From Chloroflexota bacterium (GTDB taxonomy: Bacteria; Chloroflexota; UBA6077): a stretch of DNA of 5,312 nt. Positions 1 through 4,903 of the stretch are shown one piece after another. The notes under the pieces were generated by a model, which was not told where the DNA came from, ran no database searches, and saw only the letters and a program-made list of their open reading frames with translations. The stretch lies in contig JAJYNT010000169.1 in assembly GCA_021786215.1 (NCBI GenBank), forward strand, positions 1-5,312. Reading direction: 5' to 3'. The translations under genes and the position numbers were made by a program. Every line of letters begins with the position of its first letter. Position 1 is the first letter of the stretch.

Positions 1-46
1 GGAACAGCAAACGCTGATACGCCTGCGTTGGAGAGGAACCGACCAT
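1..46 (-). CDS. 5' end of an unidentified gene, cut by the left edge
   Basis: Fifteen codons are visible, starting at ATG 46-44 and open to the window edge: MVGSSPTQAYQRLLF. The start is supported by an SD match GGAGG (complement of 51-55), four bases before the ATG, which is slightly close but usable. It lies 59 bases after the permease stop and on the same strand, so it is probably a further member of the transporter cluster. The visible N-terminus is not a typical signal peptide (no basic n-region, no long hydrophobic core), so it does not look like a substrate-binding protein starting here. The product cannot be named from 15 residues. A chance open frame is possible, but the SD and the context favour a real gene. 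Confidence 0.5.
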   Translation of the reverse strand, partial: MVGSSPTQAYQRLLF

Positions 47-72
47 CGAGCCTCCGCCCGCCTCCGCAATCT

Positions 73-90
73 CGAGTGGGCCAACACTCG
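73..90. other. small intercistronic hairpin
   Basis: Perfect 6-bp arms CGAGTG (73-78) and CACTCG (85-90) flank a 6-base loop, between the permease stop and the start of the next minus-strand gene. No T-run follows on the minus strand, so it does not look like a full intrinsic terminator. It could act as a transcript-stability or processing hairpin that lowers expression of the downstream gene. Chance occurrence in GC-rich DNA is possible. Confidence 0.3.
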
Positions 91-105
91 CCGATCGACC
101 CTGCC

Positions 106-954
106 CTACGGAACCCACCGGGTCGCATGCCGGGCTGATCGCAAGAACAGGGAATTGAGGACGGCGGAGTAGAGCATGAACAGCAGCACGATGACGATCA
201 TGCGCCCTGTCAACAGGAACATTTCCGATAGGATCATCAGACGGCCGAGCCCGGCCTCCACCGAGAGATACTCGGCGGCCAGAACAACCGCCCAAGAGGA
301 CCCGAGTATCACCCGGATGGCACCGATAAGGCCGGGCATTATCCCGGGCAACACGACCGTGCGGAAGAGCTGCCACTGTGAGGCACCCAGGCTCAGCGCG
401 TATTGCCGAACGATCGGCGGCACACTTCTTATTGCCTCCACGGTGTTGATCACCATCAACTCAAAGGCCACGAATGCGACGAAGACGAAAGGGCCGAGCG
501 GCGCCCCCCCGAACCAGACCATGAAGAGGGGTATGAGAGCGAGCGCGGGCACAGCGCGAACCAACTGGAGGGGGAGATCGAGTGTTTCGCCCAATCGCCT
601 GCTCCAGCCCATTGCCAGGCCAACCAGTACCCCCAGAATGACCCCTGCGGCGGTGCCCCCCAGCACTCTGATCAGCGTGACAAAGGAGTTGTTGGCCAGC
701 ACCCCTAGAGCTCGAGGCAGGGAGGATGTTCCACCGTATCCGCCCATCGCGCCGCCGCCGAAGGTGGCAAAACCCGGCAGCGCGACGCCGAAGACCGACT
801 CAATAGTTGGCAGGATAACGTCGGAGTAGCTTACTCGCCCCTGCAACAGGTGGGCCACGCCTTCCCAGATGATCAGCAGGCAGGCGATGCCGGCTATTTG
901 GAGGGGATGTACTCCCAACTTGTGGGACAGCTTTCTCATGGCATCACCACTCAT
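106..954 (-). CDS. ABC transporter permease, SsuC/TauC-like (BPD_transp_1)
   Basis: Inner-membrane permease of a nitrate/sulfonate/taurine-type ABC importer, expected to form the translocation channel with the ATPase encoded just upstream. I start it at ATG 954-952, which overlaps the ATPase stop as ATGA, giving 282 residues. ATG 939-937 (M6) is an alternative, and an in-frame start at 1014 would overlap the ATPase by about 60 bases and is less likely. Hydrophobic segments fall near residues 17-37, 95-117, 126-147, 152-171, 205-228 and 252-271. Family hallmarks are RAVPALALIPLFMVWFG (133-149) and the cytoplasmic EAA coupling loop at about 173-209 (E173, SLGAS 188-192, LP 202-203, P207), followed by WAVVLAAEYL and GLGRLM. 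An unusual Gly-rich stretch at about 59-80 lengthens the loop after the first membrane segment. The substrate is not deducible. Confidence 0.93.
   Translation of the reverse strand: MSGDAMRKLSHKLGVHPLQIAGIACLLIIWEGVAHLLQGRVSYSDVILPTIESVFGVALPGFATFGGGAMGGYGGTSSLPRALGVLANNSFVTLIRVLGGTAAGVILGVLVGLAMGWSRRLGETLDLPLQLVRAVPALALIPLFMVWFGGAPLGPFVFVAFVAFELMVINTVEAIRSVPPIVRQYALSLGASQWQLFRTVVLPGIMPGLIGAIRVILGSSWAVVLAAEYLSVEAGLGRLMILSEMFLLTGRMIVIVLLFMLYSAVLNSLFLRSARHATRWVP
951..954 (-). other. ATGA start/stop overlap coupling ATPase and permease
   Basis: On the minus strand the ATPase stop TGA (953-951) shares bases with the permease ATG (954-952). The bases upstream of the permease ATG contain no strong SD, which fits translational coupling of the two transporter subunits. 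This overlap is what decides the permease start used here. Confidence 0.7.
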
Positions 955-1754
955 GCGGGGATGGCTGCTTTGCTCTCGGAAGCGCCGACCTCGGAAACGT
1001 CGAGGAACCGCCACAGATCAGCCTTGATAGCCTGGAAGTCGGGAGAAAGACGGATGGCATCTTCGCGCGGGCGGGAGAATGGCATCTGGAAGACGGACCG
1101 AATCATCCCGTCCCCCAAGGCGAAGACGCGATCTGAAAGAAAGATCGCCTCTTCCAGGTCATGGGTAATGAAGACCGTGGTCTTGCGATCCCGTTCCCAG
1201 ATTCGAAGAAGCTCCTTCTGCAAGGTGCACTTCGTGGGATAGTCGAGAGAGCCGAACGGCTCGTCCATGAGCAGCACCTCGGGATCGTTGGCAAAGACCG
1301 CGGCGATCTGGACCCGCTTCTTCATTCCACCCGAGAGCTCCTTCGGGTAGAAGTCGGCGTACTTCTCCAGATTGACCACCTTCAAGTACTCTCGGGCGAT
1401 CGACCGGCGTTCCGCCTTGCCCACTCCACGCAGTTCCAGCCCGTACTCGACGTTTCCCAATACCGTTCGCCATGGAAGGATCGCGTCCTGCTGGAATATG
1501 ACCCCACGCTCACGCCCCGGTTTTCGGACCTCCCGGCCGTCCATGAGGACGCGGCCGCTGGTAACCGGGAGGAGTCCGGCAGCCAGAGAAAGGAGAGTCG
1601 TCTTGCCACAGCCCGATGGGCCGACGATGGAGATGAACTCGTTCCCATACACCGCCATCTCGAGCTCACGGAAAACCGGCACCTCTCGTCCGGCCTGCGT
1701 GGTGAAGATCTTGGCCACCTTTTCGAACTGGAGCTTGACCGTCTTTTCGTCCAT
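951..1754 (-). CDS. ABC transporter ATP-binding protein, SsuB/TauB/NrtD-like
   Basis: Cytoplasmic ATPase that powers the importer whose permease is encoded immediately downstream. From ATG 1754 it has 267 residues, normal for the family. Every nucleotide-binding motif is intact: Walker A GPSGCGKT (45-52), Q-loop FQQD (87-90), signature LSGGM (140-144), Walker B VLLMDEP (160-166), D-loop SLD (169-171) and switch histidine in THD (H198). LPWRTVLGNVEYGLELRG after the Q-loop is typical of the nitrate/sulfonate/taurine subfamily. The signature continues MKKR instead of the common QRQR; methionine at that position is frequent in this subfamily. A GTG start at 1811 would add 19 residues but has no SD, whereas ATG 1754 has AAGGG six bases upstream. 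It lies 64 bases after gntR, probably in the same transcript. The substrate is unknown because no binding protein is in view. Confidence 0.95.
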   Translation of the reverse strand: MDEKTVKLQFEKVAKIFTTQAGREVPVFRELEMAVYGNEFISIVGPSGCGKTTLLSLAAGLLPVTSGRVLMDGREVRKPGRERGVIFQQDAILPWRTVLGNVEYGLELRGVGKAERRSIAREYLKVVNLEKYADFYPKELSGGMKKRVQIAAVFANDPEVLLMDEPFGSLDYPTKCTLQKELLRIWERDRKTTVFITHDLEEAIFLSDRVFALGDGMIRSVFQMPFSRPREDAIRLSPDFQAIKADLWRFLDVSEVGASESKAAIPA

Positions 1755-1760
1755 TTCTTG

Positions 1761-1765
1761 CCCTT
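1761..1765 (-). promoter_or_regulatory. Shine-Dalgarno site fixing the ATPase start
   Basis: On the minus strand AAGGG lies six bases before ATG 1754. The upstream GTG at 1811 has no comparable site, so the shorter protein beginning MDEKTVKLQF is preferred. Confidence 0.65.
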
Positions 1766-1809
1766 CATGGGTATGGATGCATGGTCGGGTTAAGCAAGCG
1801 GCGATTCTC

Positions 1810-1827
1810 ACATCGATGTCAGATCTG
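1810..1827. repeat. two abutting palindromes at the gntR/ATPase junction
   Basis: ACATCGATGT (1810-1819) and CAGATCTG (1820-1827) are perfect 10-bp and 8-bp palindromes with no gap between them, bracketed by TCACA (1808-1812) and TGTGA (1826-1830). They sit over the gntR stop codon (1821-1819) and the first bases of the gntR-ATPase spacer. Possible roles are an internal operator or a processing/stability structure. The TCACA/TGTGA order is opposite to a CRP site, so I do not call one. Confidence 0.35.
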
Positions 1828-2607
1828 TGACTGCGGCGAGTCGACGCTGGCGCCTGGTTCCGCCCCCGACTCTCGTGTCAGCCTCACACGGTACGTGTAC
1901 CTATCCGCGCGGAAGGAGGTTATCGACAACACCACTGGATGGTTATCGACGCTGTAGCACACCCGCTCCATCACCAGCATCGGCGTTCCCCTCTTGATGC
2001 CCAGGTGGCGGGTCGCAGTTTCGCCGGCTGGGGCAGCCTGGATCACCTGATCGGCCCATTTCAGCACAACCCCCAGCTTCCGTTCGAGGATGTCGTAAAG
2101 GGCTGTCTCCAGGTTCTCTTTCACCAGGTTCTCTTTCAGCAGCTTCTCCCCAAGCTGTTCCGGAAGGTAGTCGACGCCTAGACACAGCGGCTCACCACCT
2201 GTGGACCACACCCTGGCCACGCGCAGTACCCTTTCGCGGGCTGGTAAGAGCAGCTTCGCTGCGACGGCCGCATCAGGTTTCACCATCTCTGCCGAGATCA
2301 GCCTGGCCTCCGGCTTCAGCCCCCTAGCCACCATTTCCTCGAACAGGCCCGTCAGTCTGGACAGCTCTTGCTCCATCTGCTTGCCGCGAACAAACGTCCC
2401 CAGGCCATGCCTTCGGTGAAGTACGCCAGCGACAATCAGGCTGCTGACAGCCTCGCGGACCGTGGCGCGGCTGACGTTATGCTGTTCCATTAACTCCCGC
2501 TCGGACGGGAGAGCATCGCCAGGCCTCAATGAACCGCTCTCGACCCCGTCTAGCAGCACATTGCGGAGCTGGAAGTAGAGGGGCACCCGGTTGGTACGAT
2601 CAAGCAT
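1819..2607 (-). CDS. GntR-family transcriptional regulator, HutC/UTRA subfamily
   Basis: One-component DNA-binding regulator of 262 residues, a little longer than the usual roughly 240. The N-terminal winged helix-turn-helix spans about 8-73: PLYFQLRNVLLDGVESGSL, then PGDALPSEREL (29-39), NVSRATVREAV recognition region (44-54) and the wing RRHGLGTFV (65-73). A linker leads to a UTRA effector-binding domain (about 82-245), with LTGLFEEMVARG, the GEPLCLGVDYLP strand and the closing SFRADRYTYRV (231-241). The start ATG has GGAGGTG seven bases upstream. It is the first gene of the minus-strand cluster, so it most likely regulates the transporter and itself through a small-molecule ligand, usually by derepression in this family. 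A 15-bp in-frame tandem duplication lies in the UTRA domain. The ligand is unknown; UTRA domains bind sugars, urocanate, fatty acids and others. Confidence 0.95.
   Translation of the reverse strand: MLDRTNRVPLYFQLRNVLLDGVESGSLRPGDALPSERELMEQHNVSRATVREAVSSLIVAGVLHRRHGLGTFVRGKQMEQELSRLTGLFEEMVARGLKPEARLISAEMVKPDAAVAAKLLLPARERVLRVARVWSTGGEPLCLGVDYLPEQLGEKLLKENLVKENLETALYDILERKLGVVLKWADQVIQAAPAGETATRHLGIKRGTPMLVMERVCYSVDNHPVVLSITSFRADRYTYRVRLTRESGAEPGASVDSPQSQI
2109..2138 (-). repeat. 15-bp in-frame tandem duplication inside gntR
   Basis: The plus-strand unit CCAGGTTCTCTTTCA occurs at 2109-2123 and again, identical, at 2124-2138. A degenerate third copy (9 of 15 bases) may follow at 2139-2153. 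In protein it gives the repeated pentamer in LLKENLVKENLE (residues 157-168) of the UTRA domain. The exact identity suggests recent slippage. Confidence 0.85.
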
Positions 2608-2614
2608 TCAGTTG

Positions 2615-2621
2615 CACCTCC
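2615..2621 (-). promoter_or_regulatory. strong Shine-Dalgarno site of gntR
   Basis: The minus strand reads GGAGGTG, then seven bases, then ATG at 2607. This is near-consensus and supports the chosen gntR start. It contrasts with the divergent dus gene, which has no SD. Confidence 0.85.
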
Positions 2622-2645
2622 AATCGCAGATGACTCACACTCATC

Positions 2646-2663
2646 CGGACCACCTGACGTCCG
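2646..2663 (-). other. possible hairpin in the gntR 5' leader
   Basis: Arms CGGAC (2646-2650) and GTCCG (2659-2663) surround an 8-base loop, within the predicted gntR untranslated leader and downstream of its -10 box. A G-T pair may extend the stem. It may be a leader hairpin or an operator half-site pair positioned to block elongation. It is short, so chance is possible. Confidence 0.3.
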
Positions 2664-2678
2664 ATCCACCCAGCCGCG

Positions 2679-2707
2679 AGTCTAGCCCGTCCACCGAATG
2701 CTGTCAA
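2679..2707 (-). promoter_or_regulatory. sigma70-type promoter of the gntR-transporter cluster
   Basis: On the minus strand a perfect -35 TTGACA (complement of 2702-2707) is followed by a 17-bp spacer and a -10 TAGACT (complement of 2679-2684, 4 of 6 matches to TATAAT). Transcription would begin near 2672, leaving a leader of about 65 bases before the gntR ATG. One copy of the 11-bp direct repeat abuts the -35 box, overlapping it by one base, so a protein bound there could touch RNA polymerase. Confidence 0.7.
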
Positions 2708-2768
2708 GTGTTTTCTCTGAGATTTGTCGCTGCTCAGGGAAATCGCTGAGTAGTAACAGTGTTTTCTC
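2707..2768. repeat. 11-bp direct repeat pair, 51 bp apart, in the divergent control region
   Basis: AGTGTTTTCTC occurs at 2707-2717 and identically at 2758-2768. The 51-bp offset is close to five DNA turns, so both copies present the same face of the helix. Copy 1 touches the -35 box of the gntR promoter; copy 2 ends about 27 bp upstream of the dus -35 box. Placement suggests paired regulator sites, perhaps for the GntR protein encoded next door, but the site itself is not palindromic as GntR operators usually are. Confidence 0.55.
2712..2750. repeat. nested inverted repeats (CTGAG/CTCAG) between the direct repeats
   Basis: TTTCTCTGAG (2712-2721) and CTCAGGGAAA (2733-2742) are inverted with 9 of 10 positions paired and an 11-base centre. 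The same CTCAG (2733-2737) also pairs with CTGAG at 2746-2750 across 8 bases, so two alternative hairpins or operators share one arm. TCGCTG is also repeated at 2727-2732 and 2743-2748. The cluster lies upstream of both divergent promoters and is a good candidate for a regulator-binding site. Confidence 0.5.
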
Positions 2769-2794
2769 ATCCAGTCCTCGCAGCAGAGAGCCTT

Positions 2795-2823
2795 TTGACA
2801 TCCGCGGGCCGGCCGGTTAACTT
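2795..2823 (+). promoter_or_regulatory. promoter of dus, predicted to give a leaderless transcript
   Basis: TTGACA (2795-2800, 6 of 6) is followed by a 17-bp spacer and TAACTT (2818-2823), which fits the TANNNT -10 form described for leaderless genes. Transcription would start about seven bases past the -10, at or next to the ATG at 2830. The spacer contains the palindromes CCGCGG (2802-2807) and GGCCGGCC (2807-2814), which could be a binding site or simply GC-rich sequence. Confidence 0.55.
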
Positions 2824-2829
2824 TACTGT

Positions 2830-3828
2830 ATGGAGACCCTTCAGCTACCGACCACCCTGCAGATCGGCGATCTGAAACTGGCCACCCCCATCCTGCTGGC
2901 CCCCATGGCGGGCTTCACGGATCTGCCCTTCCGGATGAGCGTCCGTCCCCTGGGTGGTGTGGGGCTGGCCTGCGCGGAGATGGTCAACTCCCCGAGTGTC
3001 CTTTTGGGCGGCGGCAAGCGACGCGGCGAGATCCTTGCCACCGTTCCGGAGGACAGCCCCCTGGGTTACCAGATCTACGGGACCGATCCTCAACTGATGA
3101 CGGCGGCTGCCCGATGGCTTGAGGCAAACGGCGCCGGCTTGATCGACATCAACATGGGTTGCCCCAGGCGAGAGATCACCTCCTCGGGCGCCGGATCAGC
3201 CATCCTCAAGACCCCAGAACTCGCCGTCAGGGTCGCGGAACGGGTTGTCGCCTCCGTCTCAATCCCCGTTACCGTGAAGATGCGGCTTGGCTGGGAAGAA
3301 GGAACGTTGGTAGCACCCGACCTGGCACGGGAGCTGGAGAAGGCCGGCGTGGCCGCCATCACCGTGCACGGTCGGACCCGGGCGCAGGGTTTCGGCGGGG
3401 TCGTGGATCTGTCGGGCATCCGGCGTGTGGTGGAGGCGGTGGAGCGGATCCCGGTGATCGGCAACGGTGACGTGACCTCGCCCGAGGCGGCGCTGCGGAT
3501 GCTGCGGGAGACGGGCTGCCGGGGGATCATGGTAGCTCGAGGCGCGCTCCGAGACCCCTGGCTCGTCCGGGACATCTGGCAAGCCCTGCGGGGGCTCCCT
3601 CCGCTTCCTGTACCCTCTCGTGCCGATCGGATCCTGCTGTTGCTTGACCAGTTCGAGCGCTCCATCCTCCACTACGACGAGAAGCATGCGGTGGCCATCT
3701 TCCGGAGGTGGATCCCCGAGCTATCCAAGAAGCTCGAGCTGGGCAAAGAGACGATGCTTCGACTGCTGCGCATCGCCGAGATCGAGGAGATGCGCCGGAC
3801 GCTGGCTGAGCTGGCCGGGATGGGCTGA
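2830..3828 (+). CDS. dus: tRNA-dihydrouridine synthase (Dus family)
   Basis: FMN-dependent enzyme that uses NADPH to reduce a uridine in tRNA loops to dihydrouridine, acting in the cytoplasm. The 332 residues match the family length. The TIM barrel opens with LLAPMAGFTDLPFR (22-35, FMN-binding). EMVN (50-53) and GYQIYGTDP (79-87) follow, then INMGCPRREI (107-116) with catalytic Cys111, VTVKMRLGW (147-155) with Lys150, TVHGRTR (178-184) with His180, and IGNGDV (210-215). MVARGALRDPW (234-244) ends the barrel, and a helical tRNA-binding domain runs from about 265 to the end. The subtype (DusA, B or C) is unclear: CPRRE differs from the CPAKK of E. coli DusB. The start is certain because an in-frame TAA lies at 2818-2820 and the next Met is inside the first barrel strand. 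No SD precedes it. It is divergent from gntR and probably functionally unrelated to the transporter. Confidence 0.95.
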   Translation: METLQLPTTLQIGDLKLATPILLAPMAGFTDLPFRMSVRPLGGVGLACAEMVNSPSVLLGGGKRRGEILATVPEDSPLGYQIYGTDPQLMTAAARWLEANGAGLIDINMGCPRREITSSGAGSAILKTPELAVRVAERVVASVSIPVTVKMRLGWEEGTLVAPDLARELEKAGVAAITVHGRTRAQGFGGVVDLSGIRRVVEAVERIPVIGNGDVTSPEAALRMLRETGCRGIMVARGALRDPWLVRDIWQALRGLPPLPVPSRADRILLLLDQFERSILHYDEKHAVAIFRRWIPELSKKLELGKETMLRLLRIAEIEEMRRTLAELAGMG

Positions 3829-3888
3829 CCGATGGCCGGCTGCCGCGGCCCGGTCGATGTGGTCCCAGGACCGTTGTCGCCCCGCCTC

Positions 3889-3912
3889 GGGACGATGGTC
3901 CCTTGGTTCCTT
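3889..3912 (+). terminator. weak possible terminator after dus
   Basis: GGGAC (3889-3893) and GTCCC (3898-3902) form a 5-bp stem with a GATG loop, followed by TTGGTTCCTT. The stem is short and the T-tract broken, so termination would be partial at best; read-through from dus into the next gene is possible. No clear promoter was found in the 157 bases between the two genes. Confidence 0.25.
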
Positions 3913-3985
3913 CACTGCTGCGTCGTAAGGTAAGGCGTGTCACATCGTCTCGGGAGAGCCATTCTCTTCGGTGGGGTTGGTGATT

Positions 3986-4843
3986 ATGTCTGGGGTCGAC
4001 CCCTCTCGCCTCGTCGACGATCTCCGATCGTCCCTGGCGGCTTTTCGGCAGACACTCGGCTCGGGTGGGCAATCCGAGGACGCTCTCGGGCTATCCTGGG
4101 AGGAGCTGCTGTCCAGGGAGCTCTCCACTCTGGAGGGTGAAGACGCCGGCCCGCCGGCCTCCTGGCCGTCTCCGAACCCTGCCGGTTCCGTACCTCGGCT
4201 GGTTCAGTCTCAGCTGCCGCCGTTCCCATCTCTTCCGTGGGCCGATGCCCTGTCGGCGCTGAAGGCGTGGGGCGAAGAACGAGCTGCCGGTCCCGTCGGT
4301 CAGCCCAACAACGCCGCCGTGCAGCCGGTTAAGCAGGGTGGTCGATCCACTCGAGGACGGTCTCCCGAAGGTCTGGTGCCGGATCAGTTCGATCCCTCCC
4401 TTTCCCCGCAAGAGGCCTACGCGGCCTGCGGTCCGGCCGCCGCGGTGGCCTTTGCCCGAGCCAGCGGCCACGATCTCAGTTTGAGGCAGGTGGTTGATCT
4501 CGCGAAGACGGTGGGCTGGACGCCGGCCGGTGGGATGAACGGGATTGCCAATCAGAAGAGGCTGCTGGACAAGATGGGGGTTCCAGCGCAGGTGGACAGC
4601 TCGGGGGATTGGAACAGGGTCATTCAGCAAGTTTCCTCTGGGGAACTGGTTACCATCAGCACCCCGGGGCACTACTTCGTGGCCGACCGTTACGACCCGA
4701 AGACGGGCCGTTTTCACGTCGGGGCAAGCGGCACCGCCTATAGAAACGGCAAGGAGTGGATGACTCGTCAGGAGATGGAGAGCCTGGCAGGCCAGATCAA
4801 CGGCTCACTGGCGATGAAGGGCCAGCGCGGCTGGAAGGCGTGA
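3986..4843 (+). CDS. uncharacterised protein with C-terminal C39-like cysteine peptidase domain
   Basis: I do not recognise the whole protein. From ATG 3986 it has 285 residues; GTG at 3971 or 3980 in the same frame are alternatives. ATG is preferred because GGTGGGG lies nine bases upstream. Residues 1-50 look like two amphipathic helices with no signal peptide or membrane segment. Residues 51-140 are a Pro/Gly/Ser-rich linker. From about 138 the sequence resembles the Peptidase_C39_2 fold: AYAACGPAAAVAFARASG (144-161) with likely nucleophile Cys148, a helix region with GWTPAGGMNGI (177-187), and VTISTPGHYFVADRYD (222-237) with likely catalytic His229. The Asp-Pro that usually follows in this fold is not obvious; FHVGASGTAYRNG stands there. 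It could be a peptidase, an amidase-like enzyme or a non-catalytic relative. It lies 157 bases after dus and is convergent with an L,D-transpeptidase gene, hinting at but not proving a cell-wall link. Confidence 0.8.
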   Translation: MSGVDPSRLVDDLRSSLAAFRQTLGSGGQSEDALGLSWEELLSRELSTLEGEDAGPPASWPSPNPAGSVPRLVQSQLPPFPSLPWADALSALKAWGEERAAGPVGQPNNAAVQPVKQGGRSTRGRSPEGLVPDQFDPSLSPQEAYAACGPAAAVAFARASGHDLSLRQVVDLAKTVGWTPAGGMNGIANQKRLLDKMGVPAQVDSSGDWNRVIQQVSSGELVTISTPGHYFVADRYDPKTGRFHVGASGTAYRNGKEWMTRQEMESLAGQINGSLAMKGQRGWKA

Positions 4844-4857
4844 GGAGTGGATCGAAA

Positions 4858-4867
4858 GAGAGCTCTC
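4858..4867. repeat. 10-bp palindrome beside the terminator
   Basis: GAGAGCTCTC is a perfect palindrome one base before the terminator hairpin on the plus strand. For minus-strand transcripts it lies just after the hairpin, where the tail is CT-rich (CTCTCTTTC). It may add to termination or be incidental. Confidence 0.3.
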
Positions 4868-4868
4868 C

Positions 4869-4896
4869 GGCAGGGGCGGGTCAACCCGCCCCTGCC
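4869..4896. terminator. bidirectional intrinsic terminator between convergent genes
   Basis: Perfect 12-bp arms GGCAGGGGCGGG (4869-4880) and CCCGCCCCTGCC (4885-4896) with a TCAA loop. It starts 26 bases after the C39-like gene and lies 8 bases past the stop of the convergent L,D-transpeptidase gene, so it can serve both. The T-tracts are imperfect (ATTCTTATC on the plus side, CTCTCTTTC on the minus side), but the stem is very stable. Confidence 0.85.
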
Positions 4897-4903
4897 ATTC
4901 TTA

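Noticed and set aside
176..829. 217-residue open frame on the plus strand
   Set aside because: It lies opposite the permease gene, whose frame has clear family motifs and membrane segments; the plus-strand translation has no recognisable domain and is Arg/Pro/Ser/Thr-rich as expected for an antisense shadow.
1161..1793. 210-residue open frame on the plus strand
   Set aside because: Antisense to the ABC ATPase with all its motifs intact; no domain or SD supports the plus-strand frame.
1808..1830. Possible CRP-type site (TCACA...TGTGA)
   Set aside because: CRP sites read TGTGA-N6-TCACA; here the order is reversed and the spacing is 13 bases.
3090..3665. 191-residue open frame on the minus strand
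   Set aside because: Antisense to dus, low-complexity Arg/Ser/Pro-rich translation, typical of GC-rich shadow frames.
3903..3931. Promoter for the C39-like gene (TTGGTT, 17 bp, TAAGGT)
   Set aside because: Only three of six matches in each box; not distinguishable from chance.
4091..4717. 208-residue open frame on the minus strand
   Set aside because: Antisense to the C39-like gene; the plus-strand frame has a recognisable peptidase motif set and this one has none.
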